From: Kalaharituber pfeilii
Taxonomy: Eukaryota > Ascomycota > Pezizomycetes > Pezizales > Pezizaceae
DNA: 64,000 nucleotides
Assembly (NCBI GenBank): GCA_015179045.1
Contig: WHUZ01000030.1
Location: 496,001-560,000 of the forward strand
Direction: 5' to 3'
A program made the position numbers and the translations under genes. The notes under the pieces were generated by a model that did no database searches, was not told where the DNA came from, and saw nothing but the letters and a program-made list of their open reading frames with translations. Positions 1 through 12,146 of this stretch are shown here, piece after piece. Each line of letters begins with the position of its first letter. Position 1 is the first letter of the stretch.

Positions 1-84
1 ACAACGGATACAAGTACACTTTAGCAAGGGTCGCCCTTCAGCCGCATACCGTAGTACTACAGTAGTCCGGTTTTATTTTCTTAG

Positions 85-140
85 TTTTTTTTTTAATATC
101 ATTACTGGCATGCCGCCCTATGGGTTATGACAAGATTAGG
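85..140 (-). mobile_element. Family-B LINE 3' tail relic
   Basis: A T-run at 85-94 is followed by the complement of the family-B LINE tail (TATCATTACT, then TGCCGCCC, then a degraded GGGTTATGAC). On the minus strand this reads as the 3' end of a poly(A)-tailed retroposon. No clean target-site duplication was found, so its 5' limit is uncertain. Confidence 0.5.
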
Positions 141-360
141 TACAAAGAGTAGTCCAGATAACTGACACTACAACAAACTGCACACGAAAGCTAATCAGTT
201 ACGTTCTTTCCCACATGCAAGTAGAAGGTTTGCATTTTTTTCACACTCATTCCCGTTTATTCGACCTGCAATTGCGGCCAACACTCTTACCGGTCCATAG
301 CAGCAAGCCGCCGCAATATATGCAGGGAACTTTCCACCTTAGCCTCTAGCCTTTCCACAT

Positions 361-809
361 TTTTTTTTTTTTTTTTTTTTAATCACATAACCCCGCTTGT
401 AGCACGTGGCCATGGCAGGGTCCCTGGGCAAGCCGGAGACAGGCGAAACTAACTCTCTACGTACATGGCCCCCACGCGCCGTCGCCCCCGCTCTCCTAGC
501 TTCTAGAACTTGACCCCGCGCTCTCCTACCTTCTAGAACTTGACCCCGGCGAAGAAATTCTCTAGAACGTCATACTCCTCCCCATTCTCCGCCTTTCTTT
601 TCCAATCCTTTCCCATGTCGCTCCACCTCTCAAAACCTTCCGGGCGGTTCTCCTGGCTTCTGCATCGGAAAGCGAGATGCTCCCCCGTTTGCACCTCCCC
701 ACACCTGCACCTATCCAATTCCGCCACCCCTAGCTTCTTCAACCACCTAGCACACCTTCCTCGCTCCAGTCGCAATGCAGTGAAGTTTGATGTCGCCACC
801 CTACTCCAC
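361..809 (-). mobile_element. 5'-truncated family-A LINE (ORF2 C-terminus plus 3'UTR)
   Basis: The insertion is bounded by a 13-bp target-site duplication with one mismatch (348-360 AGCCTTTCCACAT; 810-822 AGCCTCTCCACAT). The minus strand reads a C-terminal ORF2 fragment, then a stop near 533, a 3'UTR with GGAGACAGG, the family-A tail and a poly(A) tract seen here as a T-run. The fragment contains the CxCGE...H...C zinc-finger-like motif of Tad-type ORF2 C-termini (CRCGEV...EHLAFRC). It is closely related to the copy at 61.3-61.8 kb. It is a typical dead-on-arrival truncated copy. Confidence 0.85.
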
Positions 810-822
810 AGCCTCTCCACAT

Positions 823-1050
823 CAAGTCAGCCGAAGCTACCCTCACAGCATGCAGAAGTCCCTTTAAATGACCTCTGTTTTCTGGCCTCAAGAAGCCTTG
901 TACCCCGTACGTCCCGTGAGTCCAACTATGTTGAACTTCCGAAGAATATGCATATGTGTGGGTTACGGCATCACTGTGTGGACATTGAGCGAAGGGGAGC
1001 CATACCGTAGTGGAGCCCATATCTAGACCACTAGCCTATGGCAGGGAGGA
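823..1050. other. Intergenic spacer, nothing recognised
   Basis: No gene, tRNA or element end is recognisable between the two LINE fragments. The open frames here are shadows of the neighbouring retroposon. Confidence 0.5.
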
Positions 1051-1205
1051 AAGTTAACATCACGTAACCCCGCTTGCAGCGCTAAGCCATGGCTGGGTCC
1101 CCTCACAACCCGGAGACAGGCTAAAAAGAAAATTTCTACATACATGACCTCATCTCACCATTCCCCCGCTACCCCCCCGCCCGCCTGTCTTCTAGAACTT
1201 TAACC
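1051..1205 (-). mobile_element. Family-A LINE 3'UTR relic
   Basis: The complement matches the 3'UTR of the 361-809 copy: tail box (CACGTAACCCCGCTTGCAGC), then CCATGGC, GGAGACAGGC, TACATGACC and TTCTAGAACTT in the same order and spacing. The poly(A) tract has decayed and no target-site duplication is left, so this is an older insertion. Confidence 0.65.
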
Positions 1206-1212
1206 TAATCCA

Positions 1213-2104
1213 CTGCCATATTGCGGCATATTGCGGACGCCACTACAAATAATTCCTGTGAGTGCAAATAACCCTCAAGTGGGCTCAAATTGAAGCCAGA
1301 GCATGGCAGAAAACAATGAATTATTTTCTGTACATTCATTAGACAAATTTTTTTTTTTTTTTTTTTTTTTTGCCCTGCCATGGCGAACAGCTGCAAGCGG
1401 GGTCACGTGAAAAAAAAAAAAAAAAAGTGACTTTGGGTGAGTGGCCATCCCTTCTTCTGTCAGATATGCAGTGTCGCGACTGTAGTTTTCAATTGCCCAA
1501 ATCCATCAGCCAGTACCATCAGCTGTTTAGAAAAGATCTTCCTGTACATTTCTTTTGTATTTTGTAGCTTTAGAAAGTCTCTATACTTTTTTTAACATAA
1601 TGGTCCAGTATTACTATGTATCTAAGTACATGAGCGAAAATGTACTGTACCCTTCAACATGACAGTGCCACTCTCTACATATTAGCATATAGGCCTAGCC
1701 ATCTGTACTAGTTCGACACTATATCCTGCCTTACGGCAACGCATTTATTGCTGTTGTGTATGGCATGCGTGCAATGCTGCATAGCTGACATATGTAGGGT
1801 GCTCACCCTACGATCATGGTGACCCCACGACACCCTTAAACTTGCTATGGTTCTTCAGCATACGCAATAGAGTATCCTTTCACGATAGTTAGATCTCAGG
1901 TAGGGTCATTGACCCCTGACAGCTCAGAGTGTGTCCAGCATAGGATTAGATATATACTAAATAGGTCACTTTTTCATACACTAAAAATTAGTCTGATGAA
2001 TGCACAGAAGATAATTCACCAAGATCTTCCATGCTTTGGCTTCAATTTGAGCCCACTTGAGGGCTATTTGCACTCCCAGGAATTTTTTGTTGTGACAGTA
2101 TGAA
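1213..2104. repeat. Pair of ~120-bp inverted repeats
   Basis: Segment 1213-1346 read on the minus strand aligns with 1985-2104 on the plus strand. Shared blocks include TGGCTTCAATTTGAGCCCAC, TTGAGGG.TATTTGCACTC and the AATGAATG.ACAGAA..AATTCA region, at very roughly 80-85% identity by eye. The 640 bp between them contains a micro-retroposon and no gene. This could be the remains of a TIR transposon or two inverted insertions of one unknown repeat. Confidence 0.6.
1348..1427 (+). mobile_element. Micro-retroposon A between a T-run and an A-run
   Basis: T24 (1348-1371) is followed directly by the 39-nt family-A unit (1372-1410, starting GCCCTGCCATGGCG and ending CACGTGA) and then an A-run of about 17. 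The unit starts at exactly the same base as the copies that have clear target-site duplications. Here no duplication is visible, perhaps because it lies in the T tract. Confidence 0.8.
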
Positions 2105-3674
2105 ATATCCTGGTAAAATACATTACCTGCATGACAATTCTTCATGATGCCAAGCAGAGGTGGATATTCCGAATAGCTATCTGATGTGTACAACTGCTGC
2201 ATCCAAAAGCAGGTCACCAGCGATACATGCAGGTGGTGTAAAGTTCATATCGGTCGGCCTGTTTACTTGAGCCACCTCCCAGCCTCATGCCAGTTTGCCC
2301 CATGGCAAATCTGTAAGCCAGGTTACATAAAGTTATGTATTTGAGAAAGAGCCGCAGGGGCCCATCTTGGCGTACAGGCTAGTGAATCCACTTGCCTCTC
2401 TGTTATGTCACATGTGTGAAATAAAAGAAGATAATTAATGAACGGTCAATAGGAATATTATGTCGTTAATGATGATGAGCGTAAAGGATGAAGGTAAAAG
2501 ATTATAGTTTTGATTATAGGTTGGACGCCATATACTGGTACGAACACCATCACCACTATCCTTAGATCTAGAAGATGTCCCAGACTACATAAAGCCCGCA
2601 TTTTCAGGATTGTGCCATAACTGTGTCTTAATTGATGGAATACCCAATTGAAGCACAAATAACGAATCGGCTCATTTGTATTATAGCTTAATATACTGGG
2701 ATATTTTATATGGTTGTGGAAGATTATTTTTGCTGCATGAAGTTTGACCGATCCTACGCTCGAGTGGAGGTGTCTGGCATTGATGAGTCATGTACTGTAT
2801 ATACTAATTCACTATTTATGTGTCTGTACGGAGGAGGGGCTTGCATCGCAGATTATGTAAGTAGCATAAGGATGTACCGAGTCGGACAAGGTACAGTATA
2901 AGACGGGCAGTCATACTTGGCGTCATGGAGGTATAATGTGAGCGTGGCTTGAGGGAGCAGGAGGTAGAGGACAGGAATCTTTGCTTTCTTATCCCTCTTG
3001 AGAATTGAGGAGAATATGACTACGAATAACCGTTCTCATGCGTTCAGATTAACAGACGACATTCAATACACTCCCAAAGGAACGGAAAGCTGCAGACGGT
3101 GAAGCGAATTCTCTGCACAGTTTTGCCAGGGCCAGGAATGGGAGCGCGGGTGAATGTGGCTGTTGGAAAGCTCTTTGGCTGCAATGGTAAGGGTCTTCGG
3201 AAGCCTAAGATGAGATCTCAAAAGTCATTGAGACAATGTTATTCTTACTAAGATAAATCCAAGGAATCCTATGCGTGTAGATATGTAAAGTATATATGCA
3301 TATGTCAGGTCGCTTATGTCAGTCCCTATGCAAATTTGCATACACAGATAGGCTTTTACGAAAATCCTCTACGAGCCTAAAGTAGGTTAAGCTCTTGCGC
3401 TTTCATGATGCTCAAGCTCTGGAAGGTGGGTAGCTAAATATATTCTATTAGCCGAAAAGGTAGCAGAACATAGGATAAGCAGATGGATGGGAGTAATAAA
3501 TTATTGGATGAATTTTTCACGAGCACCCGTAGTCGGAAACGAACTTGATTAGTGGTGTTACCAGAATTGATGCCAATGGCATTTTGAGCTGAGATCTTAT
3601 GGTTCGAGAGAGATTCATGATAATTCATTGACATGTCTCGATATCCTGGAGACATTAATTGAAATCGGGTGACT
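1428..3674. other. Intergenic region without recognisable genes
   Basis: Apart from the right arm of the inverted repeat (1985-2104), I find no coding frame with domain-like composition, no splice-consistent exon chain and no RNA gene. The short open frames are AT-rich and unrecognised. Confidence 0.5.
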
Positions 3675-3684
3675 CCTGCACCTC

Positions 3685-3689
<5 letters not shown>

Positions 3690-3722
<33 letters not shown>

Positions 3723-3760
3723 TCGCGTGACCCCGCGTGTAGCTGTTCGCCATGGCAGGG
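3690..3760 (-). mobile_element. Micro-retroposon A with 15-bp TSD
   Basis: A long T-run is followed by the complement of the 39-nt unit (GTCGCGTGACCCCGCG...CCATGGCAGGG). The target-site duplication CCTGCACCTCGCCTT is perfect (3675-3689 and 3761-3775). On the minus strand the element reads GCCCTGCCATGG...CACGCGAC followed by poly(A). It has no coding capacity and no recognisable pol III promoter. Confidence 0.92.
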
Positions 3761-3775
3761 CCTGCACCTCGCCTT

Positions 3776-5036
3776 AGTACACATAGTAATGATGCAATTC
3801 TTCTTTACGCTTGATCGCTTACCTAGCCTGCAAAGCCACTAATACAGAAGTTTACGCGAAAATTATTCTATGATTTCAACACAGGAGTTCAAGGGATTAC
3901 ATGAAGCTAACGACTGACAGATACTAGAGCTGAGGGTAATGTCTACGCTAGTTCCGCCCTAACTCGTCAAGCGCGATACGGCGGGGCTCTAGACCAGTGA
4001 AAACTACCAAGAATTCATTAATAATATTGGTCACAGCAAGAAGCAAGCGGAACATATGCTGGGTTTCTGATTTCATTTTGTACTTTAATTCCAACCCGCT
4101 CTATTAATGCCAGTGAATTTTTGGGAAAGATGCAACTTTACATTGCCGAATATAGAAATTAGGATTATGGACTTGCCACCCGATAGGAAAATATTATACC
4201 CACCGTAACGTACACCAAGTCGCCAGGGGAAAATCATGAAACCCTTCCTTTTTCTCTTTTGCAATTTTGAGATACGTTGACGTGTCCAAAGATGCGGAGC
4301 GGAAGACGGACGGAGGACTATCAAGGGAAAAGTGAAAGTAGAAACACTTAACGCCGCCTATAGACCCGCCCTAAAAGCTGTAAACCCGCAGGTACAAAAA
4401 AAAAAGAAAAGAAAGAAAAAAAAGGGGGGGCAGAAGATATAGGGGAAAAAGTTTTCAAATTTCAACATGCCTCACTGTACCCATAACGATAGTGACATGT
4501 GATTATATTTTTCCAACTTGTCCAGAAAATGAAATGCGCCCTCGCGAAGAATGAAGCCACAGATTTTGGGGAAAAAAAAGGATTAGTGATCGCTGAATTG
4601 CCCCCATCAAAAACACCGAAACCCATTGCATACAACCGGGGGAAATATGGCCCATCTAAAAGTAAAGAAGAAACACCGTAACAAATGAACCATGAAAATT
4701 TAGAAGATGGAGCCGAAGTTTGAACAAGCTGGATTATCGTGCTCAAGTGGGCATTGGTATGTGCGGGAGATGTAGCGATCAGAAGCAGCCACGCGTTACG
4801 TTACTGTGACTGGAGGATACTACGAGCTGGGAGTGATGTCAAATGCGAGATTATACTTGTAAATCTCCTCCTGCAACTGTGGATTATATGAAACCACTAT
4901 GGTTTTATACTCCATTATCCACGATGTCAATTGCTATACCGTCCTTGAGAACCGATACCTTATTGGCCTCACAAATAGCGTCCTTTGCCAATTGTGACCA
5001 CATGGAGATTTCGACACTCAGCCAAGGGAGGATTAC
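3776..5036. other. Intergenic region
   Basis: No supported gene. An A/G-rich low-complexity tract lies at 4396-4430. This is downstream (3') sequence of the MEDS-PAS gene. Confidence 0.5.
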
Positions 5037-7298
5037 CTAGGGTGGTGGGTGTGTTGTGCTCGCAGCCCCGGATGCTTTTTTGGAAATTGATTGATTTCTG
5101 CTATGAGGTCCCGAAGGTATAAAAGAAGCATTCATGTGAGCTTGCCCAGATGATGGTGCAAACGAGGCCGGAGAAGACGTCACGGAGGCTGATGTACTAT
5201 TGCTGTTGATGCTGAGTGCTGACGTGGAGCGAGGAGGGAACGAGCCTGGGTCTGGCAGCATTTTTGGCCATGAAGCAACACCACCAGAACCAGTAGACGG
5301 CCGTGACTGAGAATTTGAATGGGAATAAGGGCTTTCTGGTAATGGAGGATATATTGGGGGGTAGGGGGGGCTCTGAGCTGCGCGGCTAGCGCTAGCGGAC
5401 GAATGCCGATATGGCTCATTCGAGATGGGCTGTTGCTGATGGGGTGCCGGGGGTGCGGTATGTGCAGCGAAGGACTGGTTGTTGGAGGAGCTTGAGGGAG
5501 GATGTATTTGATAGTGCTTATGCTGATTTCCTGCTACTGGGGTATAATTCAAATGCGAGTGGGAAGCCGTAGGGCTCTGAGTGAGATCTTCAGTTGCACG
5601 CCTTTTTGTCCCTGTCACGGCACACTCGGCCACTGTATCCTTTCCAGATACCTGGTTTAGATCACATGGCTCAGTAAACCCGCCAGATGCGGAACCGCGC
5701 CTCTGTGTGGGCCCAACCGGTGTTAGCTTTACCACGTTATTCACTAGGTCAACTCCCGTTGACATGCTAAGAGTACCCATCATATCAGTTAGGTCCGTCA
5801 TTGCATGAATTATGTATGTCCGTTCTGAACGTGACCCGGCTTGAGTGGAGTCAACTGTTTCTCCCAGGACCCATTTTGTCTCCCCATCTGGCTGCAGAAC
5901 CCGGTAGGTGCACCGGCGTGGTTGAGTAGTTGTGTCCTTGCTTCTCGCAAGTTCAAGGCTTTTCATGAGGGTCTCCCGATCCTCCGGATGAACGTACGTG
6001 TTGATCCATTCGCGATTGAGGGTCGCTGATGCTGCCCCTGGGGTGGTAATGACCTTCTCCAGTCCAAGTATTTTTGCAAAAGTAGGATTGCTGAAATCAC
6101 CATTTGCCGAACTGGAGGCGCTTGGGGAAGATCGTACAGAGGAGGAAGGGCTGTTGACTCCGGGGGGTTTTGCGGGCTTAGGTACGACGCTATTTTGGCC
6201 GCTTGCGCCTGCAGCAGAATTTTGCTCGCGGGGATTTGCTGGCCACGGTACATGACAAGCAAATATTCCAACCGGTAAGCTGTTGAATAGCCGCTGCAAC
6301 TCTCGTTCTTTCTCCTTTGCCTTCAAAGCCCGCTTCTCCAAGATACGAATCCTGTGCTCCAAAACCGCTATCATCATTCCACCTTTTTCACCAGACCGTG
6401 CTAATGCTAAACTTGGCGGTATGTCCACGGCACTGGCGGAGCCAGCATAACCTGATTCACTCTCATCAGTCCCAAAACCCCCAGAACACTTCTCGGTTGG
6501 CCTGACAACCGAGTGCGTCCGACATATTTCCCGGAACGCAGCAGACTGCACATCCATCCCATAGGGGCCGGCTCCGGCTCGAGGGGCATCCATTGATGGG
6601 TCTTCATCGGCTGCAAAAACATCCAGCTTATAACCGCAAAGAAGCTTTACTCCATACTCCACCCCAACCGCGCTTTGAAGAAATACATTCCATATTTTTT
6701 CCAGTTCCAGCGCATCCCAGTGTTGTCCCCTTTCACATAGGATATTCACCAGCTCGCCGTAGACTAGCACCTTACCGTACCCCTTATCCCGCAGGCTGAT
6801 GAGGAGAGGGGTTAAGAAGTCGTTAAATGTCTGCTGCGTCAATCCTTTCGCTAGCAGGCTCTCGAGAATTCCATCCGCTTCAAGAGTGACAAGTTGTCCG
6901 CGGCGCTTCATCACCTCCGGAAAAAGGCAATGTTGGTGGAATAGCTGGTGTTCCAGCGCGGTAATGTGATTTGCTGTCGCGACAATCACCGCTGCCTCCT
7001 GCGACGAAAAGAATGAGGTAAGAAGAAATCTAGATATGGCGTCGTACAGGTGTGCATCCGCGTCGTAAAACTGAACGGCATGTTCGCATTTTATCGGGTA
7101 CGAATAGTCAATGGTGTTGTGGTCGTGCTGATGTTGGCTTTTACCGGGCGTTTGCCGAGTGTGTTGGCGAAGTTGTTGTGATAACCTTTCTCCAGCTGCT
7201 GGGGTGGAAGGATGCAGGTTTGGCGCCATCGATTGCGGGGTCCCGTAAAGCGGGTTCCGCCCTGACTGCGCCGGAGGCGCTGGTCTGAGTTCGCGCAT
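5037..7298 (-). CDS. MEDS-PAS domain sensor protein
   Basis: Single-exon frame of 753 codons starting at ATG 7298-7296. Residues about 68-228 resemble a MEDS domain (the sensory domain named from methanogen/methylotroph DcmR proteins): CEHAVQFYDADAHL at the start, KVLVYGELVNIL in the middle, and the ALELEKIWN helix. A short charged helix, probably coiled coil, follows at about 310-340. A PAS-like region runs from about 335 to 505 (LFNSLPVGIF, NPTFAKILGL, YVHPEDRETL, then PDGETKWVLG). The last ~230 residues are Ser/Pro/Gln-rich and probably disordered. No histidine kinase, receiver or DNA-binding domain is present, so it looks like a sensor or adaptor acting through a partner. The ligand is unknown. 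The frame is intact and next to no other gene. The MEDS and PAS assignments rest on motif recognition and need a profile search. Confidence 0.85.
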   Translation of the reverse strand: MRELRPAPPAQSGRNPLYGTPQSMAPNLHPSTPAAGERLSQQLRQHTRQTPGKSQHQHDHNTIDYSYPIKCEHAVQFYDADAHLYDAISRFLLTSFFSSQEAAVIVATANHITALEHQLFHQHCLFPEVMKRRGQLVTLEADGILESLLAKGLTQQTFNDFLTPLLISLRDKGYGKVLVYGELVNILCERGQHWDALELEKIWNVFLQSAVGVEYGVKLLCGYKLDVFAADEDPSMDAPRAGAGPYGMDVQSAAFREICRTHSVVRPTEKCSGGFGTDESESGYAGSASAVDIPPSLALARSGEKGGMMIAVLEHRIRILEKRALKAKEKERELQRLFNSLPVGIFACHVPWPANPREQNSAAGASGQNSVVPKPAKPPGVNSPSSSVRSSPSASSSANGDFSNPTFAKILGLEKVITTPGAASATLNREWINTYVHPEDRETLMKSLELARSKDTTTQPRRCTYRVLQPDGETKWVLGETVDSTQAGSRSERTYIIHAMTDLTDMMGTLSMSTGVDLVNNVVKLTPVGPTQRRGSASGGFTEPCDLNQVSGKDTVAECAVTGTKRRATEDLTQSPTASHSHLNYTPVAGNQHKHYQIHPPSSSSNNQSFAAHTAPPAPHQQQPISNEPYRHSSASASRAAQSPPYPPIYPPLPESPYSHSNSQSRPSTGSGGVASWPKMLPDPGSFPPRSTSALSINSNSTSASVTSSPASFAPSSGQAHMNASFIPSGPHSRNQSISKKASGAASTTHPPP

Positions 7299-7334
7299 GA
7301 GCTCACGTTATGCGGCGCAGTGTCGGTAGTTGCA

Positions 7335-7384
7335 GGAAATGGTGATGCAGAAGCGCGACGGGGAGGGGAGGGAGGAGAGGGGAA
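7335..7384 (-). promoter_or_regulatory. Pyrimidine-rich tract upstream of the MEDS-PAS gene
   Basis: On the minus strand the 40-90 bp before the ATG is a CT-rich block (CTCTCCTCCCTCCCCTCCCC). Such tracts are common just upstream of fungal start codons. Its role here is inferred. Confidence 0.3.
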
Positions 7385-10300
7385 CGACCAAAAATGTGTC
7401 AAAAGAAGATGCGGGATCCTCAAATGCGTGTCGTGGTTGATGAGTGGTGTGACGGAAGATTGCAATCAAGCGATGGAAGAGGATTGTTCTGACAAAGAAG
7501 CCGCTAGCTTCGACTGATTCGTGAATTGGGGCTAGCGGGGTTTGCCGGTGGAAAAGAGTGATGATATATGTACGTATCGCTCAGAAGATTGCATGCGCAA
7601 GCTTCACCGTGGCCAAACAGACAATTGCTCCAAGAACTAGGGCTGAAGGCACAGTCAAGTAATTGAATTCCCGTGCTGACCTCGCCGCCGTGCTATCAAG
7701 AATAGGGTGCCAAATGCATATGCCTTTAGTGGGATAAGATCGATCGGCACCTGCGATGCTTGTTGCACCTTGCGTCTATCAGAAATAGTAATGTCCTGCG
7801 ACTCATACCACCTACCAATTTTCCAATGTTGGTTTTTGCAGTTATGTTATCCAGACCGTTGGATGGACTCTGTCCTCAGTGGTCACAACCCCTGTCCAAG
7901 GTAGCTATTTGGCATAGCAGTTAGCTGTTCCATATTGCACATTTTGTTATAGGAAAGACTTGTGTGTTCACTTACATAAACAAGCTAGAGTTTCTAAGTT
8001 TGTCAGAGATGCATACTGCCATATTTTTGATATCGTGATCTAAGTTGCCCAGCATCCATCATGATCAATAAATATTAGTTTAAGCTTACCGCCCCTAGGG
8101 ACATGTGACGATGATGATCATTTCTTCGCACGAGATCAATTTTTCTGGCAACATTATCCACTGTCCTCTGTCGGCATAGCTGAACGAATGGATGCCATTC
8201 AATGCTGAAATGCATGAGGCGCCACGCCACAAATACTGAATTAACTGGCCAGTTCTGACAACTTTTATGTATTGCCCGTCCCCAGTCGATCTGTGTTCAC
8301 ATTCCTTGGCCACTTGACCCTTGCAGTTTATAAGCTAAGGCAAGGAACAACGAGCGCTCCAACTCTCTAAGCGGACACCGTTCTGACCCCCTGTCTGCTC
8401 TGGTATGCCCAATGGAAGTGGTCCTTGTAGTATCTAGATTGCTGGCCAATGAGGGGCCGAACAGCAAAGCTGTCAGTTCATTAGCTTCAAGATTAGGATT
8501 TGCCACTGTTTGACTTCTTGACCCATTTAAACCCATTTGTTACCGCTATTGTACTATCGGATCCAGGAGAAAAATATTGCAAATGCCAGGAGGGGGGAAG
8601 AAATCAGTCTCCGTAATGGAAGCTTTCAGTCTGGTCTCTTAATCAGTACATGCCCAGGCGCGAGCCCCGCCATGCTTTGGTTGCTCCCCCAGCATTTGCA
8701 ATATTCGTTTCTTCTGGTCCTGAGTACAGTACACCCATTATCGGACGTGAGCAAAACACACAGCAACCAGCACCACTCGGTACCGTGTTTTCACACTACT
8801 CATAGCTTGCCAAGCCTTCTTTAAGTACTCGCTCGTTCAAAATTATGACGAAGTCGATAAGCAGCGGTGCTGTATGTTTACCCTGTGATTGTAGATTTGT
8901 ATTGCACGAACATGGGCAAAAGTACATTGACTATAGGTAAAGCAAGCAACGAAGTTAGACACATGCAGTGTTCCGTCAAGACCTGATACAACTGTACTGT
9001 GTAAGGCTTCTGCTAGCTGGTAGACATAAAGAGGACACCGAGCCAAGACTTCAAACATAACTTTCAATACCATTCATTCTGCTAGAATGTTGGAACTCGT
9101 ACAACTCACGGAGGCTATTCTGCAGATAAAGTTTCGCATGGTCTCACCTTCCGCGCGCATGTGCAGGTCTGGTATATGTCCGCCGGACGATATGATGTCC
9201 CACGAAACCAATAAAGAATATTCATGCATCATTCACAGCAGATTCGCTTCATCATGTGAACTCGTTCCTATCTTTTGGTTGGGTATACTAGCACCCAACT
9301 TAGTGGAAGTAATGTGTGTGTTTGAAAGGGCCGGTATATACCACTTCTTGGGCCATAGAGGCTTAAAACTGAACGTTGAGGTTACAATTTGATAGCACTT
9401 CAAGTTGCAAATTAGCCTCGAAAGCGATAAAAATACACACGAATGCGCATTAAATTGGGTGCTGGAATGCCCAACCAAGAGATAAATTATAGGATTACCT
9501 ATTTTGTAAAGACGCTGGTCCATGGCACTTAGTACTCTCTAAGATGCATTAAACAATATTTCTCTCTCTTGAGGATTCTTTTGTTTGCCTGCCTGGAACT
9601 CCCATGCTGCCTCTTTCTGCTTTTGAGGTATGCAAATATAATGGTATAGTCGAATGTCAATGCAGGCTTAAAAGAAGAACAAAGGCAAGATACCTACTTA
9701 GTCTGTATCTCTCTTAGCCGTTTACGTCAGAATCGTACCACTTTCCCCTGTCATTTGGTGTGATAGTTGCATGCAGATCCAGTGGAACTTCATGACGCCA
9801 ATTCTCATTTGGCCATGCTAGTGCTCGCGTCTGCTAGTTTGCAGACGCCAAGGATTCACCAAGGTGCCCAAATTTCTCTTTCTATGATACTAAAAATTTG
9901 TCGAAGACATGCGCAGAATTATAATCCTGGCCAAAGCAGCGTGCTGACATGGGAAAGAATGCACATGAATGCTGAAGTTCTACAAAGTAAACTGCAACTC
10001 CAGGTGATATCATTCGTTACCAACAAGAGCTGGTTAAGCTTTTGCCCCGTGCTGCATCGCACAATTGCCGCTGAGACACTGGCCTGGAACATTGAAGATA
10101 TTGCTAGCACCGGATCAAATCTTACTCTACCCTTGGTAGTAGTCCCGTAACCACCTTGGGTAGCACAATTCGGTTTTCACCGGTACAAAAGCTGTGCAAA
10201 TGGATGCGCTTCGTCCCTCCCTCGCCGTATTATTTCGCGTGGTATTATATTTATAACAATCCTTATTTCAATTTCATAGGTGCCAGAGATATATTGACTG

Positions 10301-12131
10301 TTGACTACGGAGAGCTACTTGAGCAAGTCTTTTCTACATAGTTAACGTTTAATGATTCGAAATTCATGCAAGTGGTGATGATATGGTATCAACGTATAGC
10401 AGGCATACATATATCGGTTTTCTTATCCGGAGCAAGTAGTGTTGCCGCCGATACATGCGTCGTGTGCCTGTATAAACTGGAAAAGGAAGGTGATGGATAG
10501 GTCAACTGCTCTACAGGGCCTGCTACCTGCTGCTAAATAAAGTGGGAAAAGTCTGCTATGCTGCATCCAGATATGTATCTAATGTTCAGAGGCGCTTAGG
10601 GAGCTCACTTCCAGCCTCAATTCTTCATTGTTTAGAGTTTTATTTTATTTTATATTTTTATTTTATTTGAACCCCTGTATGTACATTGAAGATCTGCCGC
10701 ATGTTTGCAAACTGGCCGTGCGCCCCAATGTTTCCGGGTCATGTAGCTGCTGAAGTAGAGTTAAGCGCTGATTTGACTATCCCATCGGGCCGCCCGCCAT
10801 GCATCCGAGAGGGACCCCTTGCGAAAAACATCAACTCAACCAAAAATTCTGCTTTTTACATTCTAAAACAAGATTTATGGTTTCTAATGTTCGATTCATG
10901 TGGTCTTTTATTTTCTGTAATCTTTTTTTTTTTTTGCTATTTGATTTTCTGGTGTTTTTTTTTTCATTTGAAGGGTACTCAAAAGTGGTGTGACCCGGAG
11001 AGATAGAGCTGTAGTGTAATTGGTTCGACGCGCATGAAGGCACATTTGAGGACTGGCATACTTTGCTTGCATTTACATGTAGTAGCAGGGTTAAGGAGCA
11101 GTAGGCGCAGTGGTTTCGAAAATGTAGGCATTAGGATGCATTGGAGAGGCCTGTTCGTACGGAGCACAATACCGTAGATAGATTAGTGAGGAAGGAATGT
11201 TGACTTTCACTGCGCACTGTTACTGTCGTACCTGGCGTTCATCTGCAGGCATGTGCATTGACATGGCAGACCTCATTGACATGGTGAAGGGTAGCTATTG
11301 GATCCAGATCTGAATGCGTTGTTATTGGTGGTGTTAGCCATTACAGTCCGTGTTTGCAGAGCCGATAAGCGAAACCAACGCAAGAGGTACGGGCAAGGGG
11401 AATGAAAAGCAACACGTCCATCCATGGATACTATTTTGATATGCTAAATGATGGCGAGAGATTATATGCATGGTCACATGTACCTCCAACTCAACAATCT
11501 CATGGCCCGGCGAAAAACTGAGAGGTAAACAAAGCATGAATATGAAGTGATATCAATGTTCTTACAGATAGAGCGTGGATATAGTAAAGGCAAAACTTAT
11601 CCGACGCATACATACTTACTCTTCAGTTCAGTGAGGGCAGGAGGAGAGCTGCATAAGATGGGTGCCTTGTGCGTGAGGGGTTAAGTAAGCTGTTGTATGT
11701 TAGTCTACTTACGTCATTGTGTGGTAAGTATTTCGTATTTAGCCGAAGCACTTAAATTTACTGTTGGTTATATGTAAGTCAATCAATACTGTCACCACAT
11801 TAGCAATTGATAATGAAAAGTGCGTGTCGTACAGTGCTTGGATGTCCTATTTCATGTACTCGTTACCAGCATTTGGTGATGCAGGGGGCTGTTATGGCCA
11901 TGCGAGAAAAGTCTACCGGATCGGGGATGGGTATTGCTACTGACAGGTATTTTCCATACAATTTTGCTCCCAAAGTCAGATACAGACCTGCTCACAGACT
12001 GCTCGCACGGCCTATAACTTGGCCCCCACCTGCATCACTAAATGCTGGCAACGAGAATTCTGTACTTAGTCATGTCTTACTTATATCATAGAACATGTTT
12101 GAGCAGCAATAACTAAAAACTGCCTGAAGAC
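7385..12131. other. 4.7-kb intergenic region, nothing recognised
   Basis: No domain-like frame, RNA gene or element end was identified. Open frames such as 9767-10150 plus are uninterrupted for about 127 codons but have no recognised motif. A TTTTA-rich tract lies near 10630-10670, and T-runs at 10920-10962. Confidence 0.45.
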
Positions 12132-12146
12132 GCGTCAAGGGGGATT

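Noticed and set aside
9767..10150. 127-codon plus-strand frame
   Set aside because: No motif, no splice partners, no composition signal. Treated as a chance open frame.
10994..11045. tRNA-like A-box sequence (GTAGTGTAATTGGTT)
   Set aside because: No matching B box or stem partners could be found.
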